Assembly (NCBI GenBank): GCA_016839765.1
Contig: JAEOTP010000078.1
Location: forward strand, 1-40,265
DNA: 40,265 nucleotides
Source of the DNA: Promethearchaeota archaeon
GTDB lineage: Archaea > Asgardarchaeota > Lokiarchaeia > Sigyniarchaeales > SOKP01
Reading direction: 5' to 3'
The notes beneath the pieces were generated by a model. The model searched no databases and was not told where the DNA came from. It saw nothing but the letters and a program-made list of their open reading frames with translations. The position numbers and the translations under genes are program-made. Positions 17,950 through 26,029 of this stretch are shown here, piece after piece. Each line of letters starts with the position of its first letter. The first letter of the stretch is position 1.

Positions 17950-18033
17950 GTGACTACTAAAAAAGAATTATTTGGGGTTATCTCAAAAAAATTTCCAGTG
18001 GAAGTTTGTTATATGGTAACGATATTTGGATGA
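17950..18033 (+). other. Short open frame, possible gene remnant
   Basis: In the 418-base gap between 17702 and 18121 a 27-codon frame starts with GTG at 17950 and ends at TGA 18031-18033. A TTTATATTTAAAT box lies about 29 bases upstream. The peptide begins T-T-K-K-E-L-F-G-V-I-S-K-K-F-P, which reads like the first helix of a real protein and then stops abruptly. It may be a remnant of a truncated gene or a chance frame. Nothing else is evident in the gap. Confidence 0.25.
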
Positions 18034-18120
18034 AAAAGTCTGTTTTAAAAATATTAATTGATTACTATTTTTTGAGTTAATAGAAGAGGGACTGTGGGTT
18101 AAGGGAAGGTATTATTAAAA

Positions 18121-18408
18121 ATGATTAGTGAATGTGACTTTTATATGAATCTGTATGATGATTTCATTAAAACCAATAACATTAAGAACGAAAAAATCCT
18201 ATGGAAAATGAATTCCATCATAAAATTAATGAAACTCACAGAAGGAAGCGAAGAAGGAGAGTTTTGTGAAAGTGGCTTAAGAATGATTATGGTTCTCTTT
18301 AATAGTTATCAGTTTGATTCTTGTGATATTAAAAGTAAAGATTTTGATAATTCTTCAATCCAACAAAAAGAGATCGTTGTACACATTCTGAGAGAAGAAT
18401 TTATCTAA
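18121..18408 (+). CDS. Small acidic hypothetical protein
   Basis: 95 residues, helical, acidic overall, with three cysteines (positions 5, 49 and 63) and no known motif. An AAGGGAAGG stretch 12-20 bases before the ATG is a plausible ribosome-binding site. Its last 8 bases overlap the end of the convergent PUA gene, which is unusual but seen in compact genomes. The codon use (AAT, AAA, GAA, ATT) is like that of its neighbours. It could be a chance frame, but length, ribosome site and composition favour a gene. Confidence 0.5.
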   Translation: MISECDFYMNLYDDFIKTNNIKNEKILWKMNSIIKLMKLTEGSEEGEFCESGLRMIMVLFNSYQFDSCDIKSKDFDNSSIQQKEIVVHILREEFI

Positions 18409-18916
18409 ACTCCTTTTCAAATTCCCATATTGCATCTTGAATAGTATGTAAATTTTTTACAACTTTACCTGAATCCCTCATCTCTATTTCCTTGGCATTA
18501 TACATAGTTTTTCCGACTGCTATAGCGCGATCATGTGTTTCGTCAATAATTTGCACTATATCATTTTTTCTAATAGAGGGGTCAATTTGAGTAATTCCAG
18601 GACGCATAACATCAGCACCATTCGCAACATAACGAATAGCACCCATATCAACTACAATAGTTTTAATTTTAACTTTATTATTCAACAGAAAAGTTAAAAC
18701 AGGTATATAGCCATCTTTTTCAGTTTTCCATAGCTTTAACTCTTTATTAATAACAAACAACGTATCTCCCTTCTCTGTTTGAATTACTTCAATACTAGAC
18801 TTCTTTGGAAATACTTGGTTTAAAAATGTTTCATCATATTGCTTTAAAACATCTTCTTTTAGGGCTTTAATTTCAGATTTCTGAATAAAATGTCTATGTT
18901 TAATGTGCATAATCAT
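18401..18916 (-). CDS. PUA-domain RNA-binding protein, archaeal MCT-1/Tma20-like
   Basis: 171 residues, start ATG 18916 (or 18910, which begins M-H-I-K-H-R-H-F). The N-terminal 75 residues match the small alpha/beta domain that precedes PUA in the archaeal DUF1947 family. The C-terminal PUA domain has V-V-D-M-G-A-I-R-Y-V-A-N-G-A-D-V-M-R-P-G-I and A-V-G-K-T, the standard RNA-contacting loop and last strand. Eukaryotic relatives (MCT-1, Tma20, the eIF2D N-terminus) bind the small ribosomal subunit and recycle or load tRNA. An analogous ribosomal role in archaea is likely. It is monocistronic. Confidence 0.85.
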   Translation of the reverse strand: MIMHIKHRHFIQKSEIKALKEDVLKQYDETFLNQVFPKKSSIEVIQTEKGDTLFVINKELKLWKTEKDGYIPVLTFLLNNKVKIKTIVVDMGAIRYVANGADVMRPGITQIDPSIRKNDIVQIIDETHDRAIAVGKTMYNAKEIEMRDSGKVVKNLHTIQDAIWEFEKEFR

Positions 18917-19009
18917 TAACTAAATAACAATGATTAAATAAAAATCTTATAACTATAATCCTTTAGTTTTTAATAAAAAAAAGATAAAATTGGATATATA
19001 AAAATATTT

Positions 19010-19204
19010 CTATTCTACAATAGCCGATAATACTTCATGTTCTCTCAATGTTTTCGCTATCTCAAGTCTTCTAATTTCTGGGGGCTCAAGGAATTTATAT
19101 GCTTCAGATGTGCTTTTGGCTAGGTCAGAATCTCTAAAAGCTTCGAGATGTTCTTTTGTGTCAAAAATGAAAACTCCACCAACTTGATTGGTGTTATTAT
19201 CCAA
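19010..19204 (-). CDS. YdhR/ABM-like ferredoxin-fold protein, N-terminally truncated
   Basis: 64 residues if translation begins at TTG 19204. G-G-V-F-I-F-D-T-K-E-H-L-E-A-F followed by a short helix is the second half of a dimeric alpha/beta-barrel (antibiotic-biosynthesis-monooxygenase/YdhR type). The frame stays open upstream to 19276 and codes I-L-A-E-K-Y-R-T-V-N-G-L-I-Q-K-Y-Y-V, clearly the first helix and second strand of the same fold. However, it contains no ATG, GTG or TTG before a TAG at 19277-19279. The first strand and start codon are therefore missing. Either a rare start codon is used or the gene is decaying. Family members are about 100 residues. Confidence 0.55.
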   Translation of the reverse strand: MDNNTNQVGGVFIFDTKEHLEAFRDSDLAKSTSEAYKFLEPPEIRRLEIAKTLREHEVLSAIVE

Positions 19205-19421
19205 AACATAGTATTTTTGAATTAAACCATTAACTGTACGATATTTTTCAGCTAATATATTAGATTTCTGATTAATCTATTTTTTAGAATAAGTTATGTG
19301 ATTTTAAAAATTTATAATTCTTAGAATTATCATTTCTTACGTCATTAGATAATACTCTTGTGTAAAAGGATCTGATTCGATAAAAGTCTTTTAATTCCCC
19401 TTTCTTATTTTCCCATGTTTT

Positions 19422-20045
19422 ATGAATAAAGTGCATACTTCAGCTGTTGTAATAATTCCTCCCAAAGATAAGTGGGAACCAATACAAGAAATCCGAAAAC
19501 AATATGACCGTCAGTTTAATAGATGGATGCCCCATATTACATTAATATATCCCTTTCGGCCAGAATCAGAATATAATACTATAGAACAAGAATTTTCAGC
19601 AGTATGTAAGGAAATAAAACCATTTGAAATAAAATTGAAATCATTTAAGTATTTTAATTATGGTCACCAAAATTTTACAATATGGCTCGCACCACATCCA
19701 CAAGATTCGATTATTAACCTTCAAAAGGAAATCCAAATGATTGTACTAGACTGTAATGATGTGAATTTATATAAAAGGGGTTTTACCCCTCATTTAAGCA
19801 TTGGACAAATTAAAGGAAAAAAAATATTACTTGAGATTATTCAGCAACTTGAAACTAAGTGGTATGAAATAAAATTTACATTGAATAAAATCTATTTTAT
19901 TGCAAGAGAAAAATGTAAAACATCACTATTTCAAGTGAAAAAAGTCATAAACTTTAAAAATTCAGAAGAATCATTAAAATTTTTATATTTGAACTACATA
20001 TTTAATATAATCAATAAAATTAATCTCAAAAAGAGTGAACTATGA
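19422..20045 (+). CDS. 2H phosphoesterase (2'-5' RNA ligase/LigT-like)
   Basis: 207 residues. The two catalytic H-x-T/S motifs of the 2H superfamily are present: P-H-I-T at 37-40 (H38) and P-H-L-S at 123-126 (H124), about 85 residues apart as usual. Members hydrolyse 2',3'-cyclic phosphates or related RNA or ADP-ribose bonds. The subfamily is closer to stand-alone YjcG/LigT forms; the exact substrate is unknown. The last 40 residues are a lysine-rich tail beyond the core fold. The stop codon overlaps the start of the Rab-like GTPase gene (ATGA at 20042-20045), so the two are translationally coupled. That is a surprising partner for an RNA-type phosphoesterase. Confidence 0.8.
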   Translation: MNKVHTSAVVIIPPKDKWEPIQEIRKQYDRQFNRWMPHITLIYPFRPESEYNTIEQEFSAVCKEIKPFEIKLKSFKYFNYGHQNFTIWLAPHPQDSIINLQKEIQMIVLDCNDVNLYKRGFTPHLSIGQIKGKKILLEIIQQLETKWYEIKFTLNKIYFIAREKCKTSLFQVKKVINFKNSEESLKFLYLNYIFNIINKINLKKSEL

Positions 20046-20599
20046 GTAATAGTGATATTGTGTTTCAAGGCAGAACCGAGAGTATTTATAAGGTAATTGT
20101 AATCGGAGATCCTGCTGTAGGAAAGACAAGCCTTCTTACTAAATTTGCCACTAATAAATTCGAGGAGAAGTATCTCCCCACGGTTGGTGTAAATATTTTA
20201 AAAGAAATCATAAATTTGGAGGAGCAAAACGTCGTCAACTTAATGTTTTGGGATGTAGCTGGTCAACCACAATTCTATATGCTCCATCGTCCCTACTTTA
20301 ACGGTGCAGATGCTATGTTATTAGTCTTTGATATTACAAGGTCAAGTACTTTTTCCAATATTAATAACTGGTATTCTACTGCAGTGAAATACGGACTTAG
20401 TGGAATTCCTCGTCTTTTAATTGGTAATAAAATAGATTTGAAAGATGATCGAAAAATTATTATGCCAATGGCAGAGCATCTCTCTGAAAAATTAAATGCT
20501 CCGTACTTCGAAACTTCTGCATTAACAGGAGATAATGTAAAGCTTATTTTTCATAAAATAGCAGAATTGGTGTATAAATTCAAGGAAGAATTAAAATAG
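20042..20599 (+). CDS. Rab/Ras-like small GTPase
   Basis: 185 residues, one complete G domain: G1 G-D-P-A-V-G-K-T-S (22-30), G2 threonine T47 in Y-L-P-T-V-G, G3 W-D-V-A-G-Q (70-75, with the catalytic glutamine Q75), G4 N-K-I-D (129-132), G5 T-S-A-L (158-161). The order and spacing follow Rab/Ras rather than Arf. There is no C-terminal cysteine for prenylation and no N-terminal glycine for myristoylation, so any membrane contact must be through a partner. Eukaryotic relatives control vesicle traffic; in Asgard archaea the role is unknown. It is coupled to the 2H phosphoesterase upstream by a 4-base overlap. The next 415 bases (20600-21014) are AT-rich and hold no visible gene. Confidence 0.92.
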   Translation: MSNSDIVFQGRTESIYKVIVIGDPAVGKTSLLTKFATNKFEEKYLPTVGVNILKEIINLEEQNVVNLMFWDVAGQPQFYMLHRPYFNGADAMLLVFDITRSSTFSNINNWYSTAVKYGLSGIPRLLIGNKIDLKDDRKIIMPMAEHLSEKLNAPYFETSALTGDNVKLIFHKIAELVYKFKEELK

Positions 20600-21014
20600 T
20601 ACTTCTTATTAACTATTTCCTTTATGATTTTGATTATTTAGATTACTATATTTAAGAGTTTAGTTTATTTAGTTATTAATTCTCGAAATTTTTATTAGAT
20701 TAACTACATCTTTGCATGAAATAGTTGAATTAGCTTACAAAAAATTTTTTAGATTAATTCTTTAATAACTACTTTTAGTTCATATACTATTCGAATTTCA
20801 GTCACTTAATGTATATAATTAGATCATATTTGATATTTTGTCCAATTATTTTTTTAGGTTAAGTCTAACTGTTATTTAATTTTTCAATTAAATTACTATT
20901 AGTATAGATGAATCTTTAAAGAAAAATTTAATAGAGTTGTAATAAATGCCATTTGGAAACATTTATTAAGATGAAAGAATAAGGATTATTAGAAAGAGTT
21001 TATAGAGGATAATT

Positions 21015-22280
21015 ATGTCTATAGAAAGAGAACAAATTTTTTGGAAGTTCTTGGGCAGAAAAATGATCAGTTACAAAAGGCTTGAGACTGGTCAAGTCAT
21101 TGGTACTGGACTTTTAAATCCTCTTATTGACAGACTTAGTATACTTGTAATGATTTTTTTTCAATCAAACTTTTATAAAAACACTATAGTTGGAAAATGG
21201 AAAGGGAAGACTGTTTCAAACACCTTTGCACCACCCATTGGAAGTGGCCCAATGATTCGAGCTCTGAAAGGACTAGTAAAAAACTTCTTACTTGGTTATT
21301 CTTTTCCTATAGCCATGACTTTTGCGGTTACATATAGATGTCAATGCAAATGTGTACATTGTAGTGCAGGTAAACATATTAAGGAGGATATAAAAGAGCT
21401 TACTACAAAAGAAGCTAAAAAACTTATTGATGACGCACAAAAATTAGGAGTGACCATAATTGCCTTTACTGGAGGAGAACCTCTCCTTCGGGAAGATATA
21501 TTCGAACTTATTTCTCATGTGAATCAGAAAAAGGCAATGCCTATAATGTTTACAAATGGACAATATCTTACTGATGAAAATGTAGAAAAATTAGCCGATG
21601 CTGGCCTTTATTCTCTTTTTGTCAGTATTGATAGCCCAGATCCCCAAGAACATGATAATTTAAGAAGGATGCCTGGACTTTTTAATACCGCTATTGAGGG
21701 ATTTAAGAAAGCAAAATCAAAAGGAATGCTTGTAGGGCTTTCTTCTTACGCAATCCGTTCACATACTGAAAGAAAGATGTATAAAAAGTTACATGAGTTT
21801 GGAATGAAAATTGGTGCTCAAAATATAATTCTTTTTGATGGAGTTCCTACAGGAAGTATGTTGAAAAATACTAGCGAAGTTCTTACTCCAGAACAGCGTG
21901 AAGAAATTCACCTATATTCTGCTGAACATTTTAGAAAAGGAACAATTCCTCCGCTTTCATCGCAAGCATGGCAAAATTCTTTAGAAGCATATCTTGCTGG
22001 AATTGGGTGTTTAGCAGGAAATATTCAATTGTATGCATCAGCCTATGGAGAGATATCGCCCTGTGATTTTACACCAATTTCTTTTGGTAATATACGAGAA
22101 GAATCTTTAAAGAAAATCTGGTTTAAGATGGTCCAGCATCCGGCATATGATCATAAAAATTCTGTTTGTAGGATGCAGCTTCAAAAATTCCGGAAATTTT
22201 ACATCGATCCTATTCCTAGCGATGCTATTCTTCCGTATCCAATTGAAAAACTCCCACGCGTCGATTACAGAAAATATTAA
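21015..22280 (+). CDS. Radical SAM/SPASM enzyme
   Basis: 421 residues. The SAM-cluster motif C-x3-C-x2-C is at C109, C113, C116, and G-G-E-P at 153-156 binds SAM. A SPASM-like C-terminal region has cysteines at C332, C350 and C385 in the contexts G-C-L-A-G and S-P-C-D-F, which would hold an auxiliary Fe-S cluster. The first 100 residues are an extension with a hydrophobic patch (about 42-52). SPASM enzymes modify peptides or make cofactors (PqqE, heme d1, tungsten-cofactor types). No precursor-peptide gene is obvious nearby, so a cofactor or small-molecule role is more likely. An AGAGGATA ribosome site lies 4-11 bases before the ATG. Confidence 0.85.
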   Translation: MSIEREQIFWKFLGRKMISYKRLETGQVIGTGLLNPLIDRLSILVMIFFQSNFYKNTIVGKWKGKTVSNTFAPPIGSGPMIRALKGLVKNFLLGYSFPIAMTFAVTYRCQCKCVHCSAGKHIKEDIKELTTKEAKKLIDDAQKLGVTIIAFTGGEPLLREDIFELISHVNQKKAMPIMFTNGQYLTDENVEKLADAGLYSLFVSIDSPDPQEHDNLRRMPGLFNTAIEGFKKAKSKGMLVGLSSYAIRSHTERKMYKKLHEFGMKIGAQNIILFDGVPTGSMLKNTSEVLTPEQREEIHLYSAEHFRKGTIPPLSSQAWQNSLEAYLAGIGCLAGNIQLYASAYGEISPCDFTPISFGNIREESLKKIWFKMVQHPAYDHKNSVCRMQLQKFRKFYIDPIPSDAILPYPIEKLPRVDYRKY

Positions 22281-22305
22281 TTATCTAAAATTTTATAAAA
22301 ATATT

Positions 22306-22959
22306 TTAAACTCCTTTCTTATCCTTAACCATTAATTTGTTTATCCAAAAAGTTATTTTTTCATTTAGATGGTTTTCAATGGTCTCAGATTTAGGATTTT
22401 CTTGATCGATTTGGACAGAAAGCGATTTTACTGTGTTTAAACGATTGACGACTTTCAAAATTTCGTTGCAAATTCGATGTCCTCCTGTAAAATCAAATAT
22501 ATCTTCCTTTATTTTTTCTAATGTGGATTTTACAACTTGAGGGTCATTTAAAGTTTTCAACTCCTGCTTTAAATTATTCAAGTTTTCAATTATTGTCTCT
22601 TTTTTGTCAGTAGCAGTTTCATCTCTATTTATTTCATTACTTGCTAATTCAGGTTGAGATGAGATTGTCCGCAAATTGGTGATTAATGATTTAATTAGAT
22701 CAAGTTCATTTTCTAAGTTATTTTGATTTTCAATAATGTTATTTAGTTGAGGGGATAAACTCTTAATATCCAGAGTAACTTTATGTAATTCATTCACTTT
22801 ATCAGTTAGCATATTCACTTTAAGATTCGTTTGTCCCATTTTAGTAATAATATCTAATCCGAATTTTTCAAGGATTGATGAGAATGATTTCATTTTTTCA
22901 TTTAATTCTTTAATGGAATTAATAATATTTTGCTCATCAAAATCATTAGCATTTGACAT
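22306..22959 (-). CDS. Coiled-coil protein divergent from the longin-Arf GTPase
   Basis: 217 residues, nearly all helical, with heptad-like patterns at about 10-50, 52-105 and 115-150 and a more compact C-terminal segment (F-D-F-T-G-G-H-R-I-C, 154-163). There is no signal peptide, membrane helix or known domain. It shares a 170-base divergent promoter region with the longin-GTPase gene at 23130. Coiled coils next to small GTPases are often effectors or tethers, so a partnership is a reasonable guess, but only the gene position supports it. Its stop is 25 bases from the stop of the convergent radical SAM gene. Confidence 0.65.
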   Translation of the reverse strand: MSNANDFDEQNIINSIKELNEKMKSFSSILEKFGLDIITKMGQTNLKVNMLTDKVNELHKVTLDIKSLSPQLNNIIENQNNLENELDLIKSLITNLRTISSQPELASNEINRDETATDKKETIIENLNNLKQELKTLNDPQVVKSTLEKIKEDIFDFTGGHRICNEILKVVNRLNTVKSLSVQIDQENPKSETIENHLNEKITFWINKLMVKDKKGV

Positions 22960-23129
22960 ATAATTACCTTATTCTAAAAAGTATATTAAATATAATTCGG
23001 CGGAGTTAAAAAATTGATAAGGATCTAACAAAAAGATCAATTTTTATTTTAAATATTTATTACCTTATATAGAACTTAAATTTTTTTTCAAGTATTTTTT
23101 TGTCTAAAATTTTTACAGATTAAGACAGT

Positions 23130-24026
23130 GTGGTTAAAATAATACAATATATAAATATTCTAAGCAGAGATGGAAAATCATTCCTATTTAGGAATTATGG
23201 TAGTTCTGATGTAGATAGAGATCTCTTAGCGGGTTTCTTAAGTGCTTTTTCAGGGTTTATAAAAGAAATAAGTCAAAGTGAGATTAGATCAACTGCAACT
23301 GACGAATTTAAATATTATTATACGATTATTGATGAGATAATTATTGTAGTATGTGCGGATTTAGATGAGGATGATGCTAATGTTAATTCAAAAATTACAA
23401 CAATAAGAAGAAAATTTATAGAAAAATATGGTACTATCCTTTCTAATGGTAGTTGGTCTGGAAATCGCGCTATTTTTACAGAATTTGAAAGAGAAATAGA
23501 TAACACCATCCTTGGAGCGATCAAAGTTTCAATTATAGGAATAGGTGGAGTTGGTAAAACAACACTTTTACACCTTATATGTGGGAAGGACATTGACTTA
23601 GAATATGTTCCAACTATAAATGTAGATATTACTACTTATGATGGATTTGATGATATGCATCGCTCTATCGTATTATGGGATTTTGCAGGACAAGATAATT
23701 TTAGATCATTATGGAAAAGCCTTCTTGACAGTACAGATGTGGCTCTTCTTGTCTTAGATTCTAGTATTGAAAATGTTAAATATAGTAAAGAAATAATGAG
23801 AGATATTTTGGATAAATATTATAAAGATACTTTAGTTATAGGTATAGCAAATAAGCAAGACTTGCCTAATCGGTTAACTCCTAAATTTTGTGAGAGAATA
23901 CTTTCGGAAGCTGATAGACACCCTTCAATTAAGGTTCATGGGATGATTGCTATCAATCCAGTTTATAGAGAAAAAATACATGCTATTTTAAGGGAAGCCA
24001 TAAATAAAATATATCCCTTAAGCTAA
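23130..24026 (+). CDS. Longin-like domain fused to Arf-like small GTPase
   Basis: 298 residues, GTG start at 23130, directly followed by the first strand of the domain. Residues 1-125 form a longin-like fold: a hairpin with S-R-D-G-K-S-F-L, then D-R-D-L-L-A-G-F-L-S-A-F helix, then strands and a C-terminal helix. It aligns with the cytosolic part of the receptor at 4711. Residues 130-298 are a GTPase: G1 G-I-G-G-V-G-K-T (137-144), T162, G3 W-D-F-A-G-Q (183-188), G4 N-K-Q-D-L-P (241-246). N-K-Q-D is the Arf/Sar form. G5 is weak (I-A-I-N-P around 273-277). The arrangement recalls the GTPase plus longin pairs of the eukaryotic Rag/Ragulator and SRX/SR-beta systems, but on one chain. A dimer sensing a membrane partner through longin contacts is plausible inference. 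Confidence 0.85.
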   Translation: MVKIIQYINILSRDGKSFLFRNYGSSDVDRDLLAGFLSAFSGFIKEISQSEIRSTATDEFKYYYTIIDEIIIVVCADLDEDDANVNSKITTIRRKFIEKYGTILSNGSWSGNRAIFTEFEREIDNTILGAIKVSIIGIGGVGKTTLLHLICGKDIDLEYVPTINVDITTYDGFDDMHRSIVLWDFAGQDNFRSLWKSLLDSTDVALLVLDSSIENVKYSKEIMRDILDKYYKDTLVIGIANKQDLPNRLTPKFCERILSEADRHPSIKVHGMIAINPVYREKIHAILREAINKIYPLS

Positions 24027-24147
24027 CATTATATTAGATTTTGAACTTGAAATCTCTAGTTTATTAATCCTACGTGTTTAGCAAGAAATCCATAAAAAAT
24101 TTAATATTTTAAATACTCTTCGATATTAACTTATTACTTGGAAGGTT

Positions 24148-25914
24148 ATGAAATTGCTTAAATTTGAAATTGAAGACATTGAGATTGAAACCCATAAAGA
24201 TGTTAGTATTTTAAAATTACCAGAATTAAGTGAAGAAGAAAAAAATTTAATCGATCCCCTTGTTGCTCCAACTTCTGGATTGAGAATTCAAATTTTAGAT
24301 ATAATAGAAGAAAATGGCAAAAAAAAGTATATTTTAACCAAACATAAGTTATTTTTGTTTCTAAGAGTCTTTAAAGCAATTAGTCAAATATTTAAAGAAA
24401 TGAAAAAAGCTCAAAATTTAAAAGTTTTAATTGTTACGGATAATCGCCCAAGTAGAAATATTTTATTAGATTATTCTTCTCAAATATTTGCATACGATGG
24501 TTATGAGATTTTTTATCAAAAAGATGATCCTAAAGAATCGAGATTATCATCACCTTATGGTGCTGCCTCAGTCGCATTATTAGAAGATATTAATTTAATA
24601 ATAGTTTTGACTGCATCTCACAATGATTTCTCTTGGAATGGAATTAAATTTTACATTGATTATCCAATTCCAATGTCAGGTGATTTGTTCAAAGAAATTT
24701 CAAAGAAGGCATTAAAAGTTAATGAAATTTGTCTTAAATCCAAATATAGCGCCATACAAGTTGATGCTGAACAATTAAATAATGATTATACCATTAAACT
24801 CTTATCAAGAATTTTAGAAATAAAGAGTTTAAAAGGAAAGAATATTGTCATTTGGCCATATCTGGGTAAAGCCAGAGGGATTGTTAACCTATTTAAACAA
24901 CTTGGAGCAAATGTGACGTTAATAGAAGAAGAGATTAATCCACCGAATCCCTTAAAAGAAATTCGCGAATTAAAACTACAACAAATAATGAACCAAGTCA
25001 ATTCAAATTTAGCATTGTTATTAGATGCTGATAGAGATAGAATCGCATTGTATGCTAAACAAAATGGAAAATTCTTCTTTTATATCCCAAATGAGATTTA
25101 TTCAGCAATGCATAATATATTAGCAAAAGTATATAATAAAAAGATTATAAATGTTCGAACTATTCCAAGTGATTTAAGAGGAGATGACACTAGTTTTTTA
25201 AATATCTTAACTGGTGTTGGATATAAACATCTCGGAATTATTTTGTATTTTCTTACTGGAATAGAAGTAGATCAATCAAAAATTGATACCGCAATTCTTT
25301 ATTTCGAAGATGAGAATAAAAACTTAATTAAAATTAATAATCCAACTCCTCTTAGGCAACAAATCGTTCATTTGATTAAAACTCAAAATATAGAAAAAGA
25401 ATCTTTTTTAATGGTATATTGGGAAGAGAGTGGAGGTCATACAATTAACATTTTAAATGTTTTTAAAATCAAAGAGACAGGTGAATATAAATTTACTACT
25501 GATTTTGCTATTATAGCAGATAAATACCCTGTTCCTGCTTTGGTGTTAATAACAGAACTCATATGTAGAGGTTATATCATTTCAGAAGCAATAGATTGGG
25601 CAATAAAAGGAATTAACCGGACAATTCATGCTATTGATGAAGAAAAAATCAAACTTATGAATAATTTTAAGAGGAATGATGGAAAAATAATTACAATTGA
25701 AGGAAAAGATTATAGTGTACAAGCATTATCTGATAATAACCAACAAATTGATATATACCAGCTCAAAAGTATCGATTCTACTCTCTATTTCAGACCTAGC
25801 GGTACAGGTCCAGATGTACGATTCTATATTTTTGCAAAAAAAGAAACTCACTTAGATGAAATTAAAAGAGTTCAAAATTTTATAAAAAAGAATTATATTT
25901 CGACAATTATTTAA
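24148..25914 (+). CDS. Phosphohexomutase (phosphoglucomutase/phosphomannomutase-like)
   Basis: 588 residues, longer than the usual 450-480. Alpha-D-phosphohexomutase motifs in order: P-T-S-G-L-R (41-46, the N-terminal G-T-S-G-x-R loop), T-A-S-H-N (155-159, phosphoserine S157), metal loop D-A-D-R-D-R (293-298), sugar loop E-E-S-G-G-H (about 425-430), and phosphate loop R-P-S-G-T-G-P (549-555). It converts hexose 1- and 6-phosphates for sugar nucleotide synthesis, probably feeding N-glycans of surface proteins such as those at 4711, 27326 and 29506. Oddities are E-E-S-G-G-H with an extra glycine and R-P-S-G-T-G-P where glutamate is usual, plus about 100 extra residues spread over the domains. 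Some divergence of substrate is possible. Confidence 0.8.
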   Translation: MKLLKFEIEDIEIETHKDVSILKLPELSEEEKNLIDPLVAPTSGLRIQILDIIEENGKKKYILTKHKLFLFLRVFKAISQIFKEMKKAQNLKVLIVTDNRPSRNILLDYSSQIFAYDGYEIFYQKDDPKESRLSSPYGAASVALLEDINLIIVLTASHNDFSWNGIKFYIDYPIPMSGDLFKEISKKALKVNEICLKSKYSAIQVDAEQLNNDYTIKLLSRILEIKSLKGKNIVIWPYLGKARGIVNLFKQLGANVTLIEEEINPPNPLKEIRELKLQQIMNQVNSNLALLLDADRDRIALYAKQNGKFFFYIPNEIYSAMHNILAKVYNKKIINVRTIPSDLRGDDTSFLNILTGVGYKHLGIILYFLTGIEVDQSKIDTAILYFEDENKNLIKINNPTPLRQQIVHLIKTQNIEKESFLMVYWEESGGHTINILNVFKIKETGEYKFTTDFAIIADKYPVPALVLITELICRGYIISEAIDWAIKGINRTIHAIDEEKIKLMNNFKRNDGKIITIEGKDYSVQALSDNNQQIDIYQLKSIDSTLYFRPSGTGPDVRFYIFAKKETHLDEIKRVQNFIKKNYISTII

Positions 25915-26029
25915 AGGCTGACCCTTTGATTTTCTATACTTTTTATTTAAACTTTAATTGTAATAAAAAATTTAGACTAATTAAAATAAATTCTTTCAAA
26001 ATCACTATTTTTAGTTAAAGTTGACGAAA

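Noticed and set aside
20600-21014. 415-base gap as possible RNA gene
   Set aside because: No tRNA-like arms, GC-rich island or hairpin of note; it is uniformly AT-rich.
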